From CAYUMU01 sp964445985 (lineage in GTDB: Bacteria; Planctomycetota; Planctomycetia; Pirellulales; S012-138), in assembly GCA_964445985.1 (NCBI GenBank), contig CAYUMU010000071.1, forward strand, positions 1-35,805: DNA of 35,805 nt. The letters run 5' to 3'. A program made the position numbers and the translations under genes. Of this stretch, positions 33,369 through 35,805 are shown in pieces. Positions within the stretch are counted from its first letter, which is position 1. Each line of letters opens with the position of its first letter. The notes beneath the pieces were generated by a model. The model saw only the letters and a list, made by a program, of their open reading frames with translations, did not search any database and had not been told where the DNA came from.

Positions 33369-34868
33369 ATGGGCAAGATAGCTGAGGCGATTCGCGAGGA
33401 AGCCTGCAAACTAGTATCGAGGCACCAGACGTACCTGTTCAACCTGCATGAAGAAACGCGACGGCTCAACGAGCGTTCTGGGATCATTTGGCAAAAAGAG
33501 CTGCTGGTGCCGGAATACTGGAACTGCCACGACGGTTTTGATCCTTACCATGTTAGGAAGCACGCGGATTCGATCGGCTATTCAATTGAACGAGCGATTC
33601 GACGAGGAATTTATCGTCCTCGTCCTGGAGTGCAGTATCGCGTTCCGAAAGATGACGGAACCGAACGCACGGTGACAGTGTTTCCAGTCGCCGATCAGGC
33701 CGTCTCAAAACTGCTCTTCAAATGCCTTCTCAAGAAAAACCGAGCACGCTTCAGTTCGCGATCATTCGCCTACCGGGCCGACCTCACGGTTCACGATGCA
33801 GTCCTGCATATTTCTTCCAGCCTCGCAGGCCAGAATCGAATTTTCTTGGCAGAGTATGACTTCCGCAAGTACTTTGACACAATATCACATGGCTATTTGG
33901 ATCAGATATTGGATGACAAACGCTTCTGCTTCACGGCAGTCGAAAGGCGTATAGTGCGAATGTTCATCACAAGCAGCATTTACGATCCGGCGGCATATAG
34001 ACTTGACCACATACAGGAGCGTCAACAAGGCATCCCACAAGGCACATCAATATCGCTATTTCTTGCTAACCTAGCGGCACACCCTTTGGATCGCCGGTTG
34101 GAGATGCTCCGCGTCGACTTCGCTCGATACGCAGACGACACATTGGTATGGTCTTCCGAATACCATGAAGTATGTCGCGCCGTGGACATGCTTGCAGAAG
34201 CCTCTCGCGAAATGGGTGCGGAATTTAATTTAAAGAAATCACCAGGCGTGCGGATTCTCATTCCGGAAGAGGCGTCGGCCGAGTTGGAAAGTACGACGTA
34301 TGTGGAATTCGTCGGCTACCGCGTTAATGCAAAATGCATTAGCATTCGCGACAATACAGTAAAACGCATAAAACAGCACATTGCACGACTGATCTACGTG
34401 AACTTGCTCCAACAGCCAAAAGCTGGGCGTTTAGTCGCCAACCGCGTGACTGGCGATTACGACACTGACTACACGATAATGGTCGCCCAATTGAGGCGTT
34501 ATCTGTATGGCGATCTTACCGAGATCAAGCTCGCAAAGTACCTCAGCGGCCACACGCCAAATATAGCATACCGCGGGCTGATGAGTTTTTATCCGCTCGT
34601 TGATGACGAACACCAATTGAGAGAACTGGACGGCTGGATGCTTCACACGGTCTATACCACTCTTTGTCGACGGAGACGGTTGTTCAACGACGCTGGCACA
34701 ATTCCCACCGCCATTCCCCATAAAATTCCTAACCACCATGGACTTCTTGACCCGGCACTAGGAAGGCGACGACTTCCGAGTTTCCTGCGAATCGCAAAAT
34801 TTCTCAATAAAGCTGCACAGAAGTATGGGGCAAGCGCAGTTGCCGCAAAACCCGGTCCACCATCATAG
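33369..34868 (+). CDS. Non-DGR reverse transcriptase, probable defence RT
   Basis: 499 residues from ATG 33369 (AGAGGA seven bases upstream). The RT core is intact: first aspartate in AEYDFRKYFDTIS (D164), QQGIPQGTSISLFLANLAAH (219-238), YADD at 254-257, and the thumb-side EFVGYRVNAKCISIRD. About 150 further residues (RLIYVNLLQQPKAGRLVANR to the end) match no domain I know and are mainly helical. There is no group II intron maturase or HNH domain, and the DGR signature GNLTSQ is absent. Together with an upstream structured RNA and a downstream nuclease-like gene, this points to a defence-associated (UG/DRT-like or retron-like) RT. The exact class cannot be fixed by eye. Codon use is visibly less GC-rich than in the housekeeping genes, suggesting transfer. 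Confidence 0.85.
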   Translation: MGKIAEAIREEACKLVSRHQTYLFNLHEETRRLNERSGIIWQKELLVPEYWNCHDGFDPYHVRKHADSIGYSIERAIRRGIYRPRPGVQYRVPKDDGTERTVTVFPVADQAVSKLLFKCLLKKNRARFSSRSFAYRADLTVHDAVLHISSSLAGQNRIFLAEYDFRKYFDTISHGYLDQILDDKRFCFTAVERRIVRMFITSSIYDPAAYRLDHIQERQQGIPQGTSISLFLANLAAHPLDRRLEMLRVDFARYADDTLVWSSEYHEVCRAVDMLAEASREMGAEFNLKKSPGVRILIPEEASAELESTTYVEFVGYRVNAKCISIRDNTVKRIKQHIARLIYVNLLQQPKAGRLVANRVTGDYDTDYTIMVAQLRRYLYGDLTEIKLAKYLSGHTPNIAYRGLMSFYPLVDDEHQLRELDGWMLHTVYTTLCRRRRLFNDAGTIPTAIPHKIPNHHGLLDPALGRRRLPSFLRIAKFLNKAAQKYGASAVAAKPGPPS

Positions 34869-34888
34869 ACAATGGTCGCAGCTACTCA

Positions 34889-35749
34889 ATGAGTCTCACG
34901 ACATTACTTGCAGATGAACGAGTTCATCGTGAATTTAGGGGCGCAATGCGTCTTCCGATGGACTTGGAATTTGGCACGCTTCTCGTGCCGGCAGGGTCCG
35001 CTCGCCGCGCCCTGATCGGAACAGCGTTCGATTACCTGCTGCGATTTCGCCTTAAGCGTGAGTTCCCTGACTGTATTGACCACGACTGGGTCGCCGAGCG
35101 AGGGCTGCGGATATTGCAGCGTGATTGCCAGGATTCAGCGGCCATTGCAGCGAGCATCAGGCAAAGCTGGATTACTGCTGCTGAAAAGCTACTTGCACGT
35201 TCCAAGGATGCGTATCACAGCTATCTTATTAGCGGAGAAGCTACGCTTGATCTATTGTTGAGTACTTTCCACCTCGCACAGATTGACTCATTTGTCCGAT
35301 CCAGGAAAGCCGTCAGGGAGTTTGGTCTTGTATATGATCGTGACGTGAAGGAGCTTCAGCGATTATACGACATCATCCCAATGGAAGACCTGATCCCTTC
35401 GCGGTACTGCCTATTGAATCCAACATTCGGCAAAGCCTCAATAGCTGTGGGAGGCGCAGACGCGGATCTTCTTATTGACGATGTGTTAGTTGAAATCAAG
35501 ACGACCGAGCACCCGCGTGTTCAAGAGAGCTACTTCATGCAACTTGTTGCCTACTTTATTCTTTCAGAAAATGGTGGAATCGATCAAGCACCGCCGTTTG
35601 CTAAAGTGGCTCAGCTGGGAATTTATTCCTCACGCCATGGCCAGGTGCTCAGGTTTCCGGTCGGCGATATTGTTACAGAGAAAGGGCAAAAGGCACTGAT
35701 CGACTTTATCAGGAACCTTTCAGAATCGTCCTGTCATGGAAGGAGATGA
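34889..35749 (+). CDS. PD-(D/E)XK nuclease-like protein linked to the RT
   Basis: 286 residues, 20 bases after the RT stop and certainly co-transcribed. A nuclease-like motif lies near residues 189-222: GGADADLLIDD with D193, then VEIKTT with E202 and K204, then MQLVAYFIL with Q218 and Y222, the D...E-x-K...Q-x-x-x-Y pattern of RecB-like PD-(D/E)XK enzymes. An upstream helix with LIGTAFDYLLRFRL (43-56) resembles the first conserved motif of that group. Residues 90-170 are helical and unassigned. A DNA- or RNA-cleaving effector or cDNA-processing enzyme is predicted. No membrane segment is seen. The stop at 35747-35749 is inside the window, so the gene is complete. Confidence 0.75.
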   Translation: MSLTTLLADERVHREFRGAMRLPMDLEFGTLLVPAGSARRALIGTAFDYLLRFRLKREFPDCIDHDWVAERGLRILQRDCQDSAAIAASIRQSWITAAEKLLARSKDAYHSYLISGEATLDLLLSTFHLAQIDSFVRSRKAVREFGLVYDRDVKELQRLYDIIPMEDLIPSRYCLLNPTFGKASIAVGGADADLLIDDVLVEIKTTEHPRVQESYFMQLVAYFILSENGGIDQAPPFAKVAQLGIYSSRHGQVLRFPVGDIVTEKGQKALIDFIRNLSESSCHGRR

Positions 35750-35805
35750 TGCAAGGCCAGCGCGCATAGATGGGTAACTTGCACAGGCTGGCGCGATGTT
35801 GCGAT

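Noticed and set aside
33181..34868. Firm call of a retron
   Set aside because: The upstream RNA has hairpins, but I could not find the flanking inverted repeats or priming guanosine of an msr-msd, and the RT lacks a clear retron NAxxH motif (it has HDAVLH).
33369..34868. Group II intron
   Set aside because: No maturase X domain, no HNH domain and no domain V/VI-like RNA seen after the RT.

Overview
The window reads as a high-GC chromosomal segment from a planctomycete, probably a Pirellulales-type lineage. This is inferred from family content: a DUF1559 prepilin-like protein, a DUF1501 Tat-exported protein, a receptor-type Ser/Thr kinase with a single membrane span, Kelch and DUF4832-like secreted proteins, an FHA protein and a PEP-CTERM surface protein. 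No rRNA or other decisive marker is present, so the taxonomy stays an inference.

Layout. 1-3.6 kb: secreted Kelch protein, secreted DUF4832-like protein, small membrane protein. 3.7-10.2 kb: membrane Ser/Thr kinase (-), carB (+), glycosyltransferase (-). 10.4-22.5 kb: a region rich in sulfur genes. It holds a YezD/DUF2292 small protein and cysteine synthase (-), then (+) a lipoprotein, a DUF1559 protein, an FHA protein, a cysteine dioxygenase/FAD-NAD(P)-binding fusion, two tandem family 2B encapsulin shell genes (cyclic-nucleotide-binding-like domain inserted) and a SufS-type cysteine desulfurase with a long disordered N-terminus, the expected encapsulin cargo. The two shell genes share 752 identical bases covering the capsid domain, a sign of recent gene conversion. 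22.9-26.8 kb: di-haem cytochrome c peroxidase, double-GNAT acetyltransferase, DUF1501 protein.

27.2-29.9 kb holds a complete diversity-generating retroelement (DGR) on the minus strand: a SUMF1/C-type-lectin-fold target protein with signal peptide and PEP-CTERM anchor, avd, a DGR reverse transcriptase and a template repeat. Over 112 aligned bases the template and variable repeats differ at 12 positions. All 12 are template adenines, the DGR hallmark, and they change eight codons.

30.3-35.8 kb: an Hsp70-like chaperone with an extremely acidic tail, a degenerate GH15 N-terminal fragment, tRNA-Arg(ACG), and then a less GC-rich stretch that looks horizontally acquired. That stretch holds a hairpin-rich non-coding region ending in an intrinsic terminator, a second, non-DGR reverse transcriptase (YADD) and a PD-(D/E)XK nuclease-like protein. 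This is the best candidate for a little-described defence system.

The main systems are therefore the DGR-diversified surface protein, the two-shell encapsulin/desulfurase compartment in its sulfur neighbourhood, and the RT + nuclease cassette beside a tRNA.
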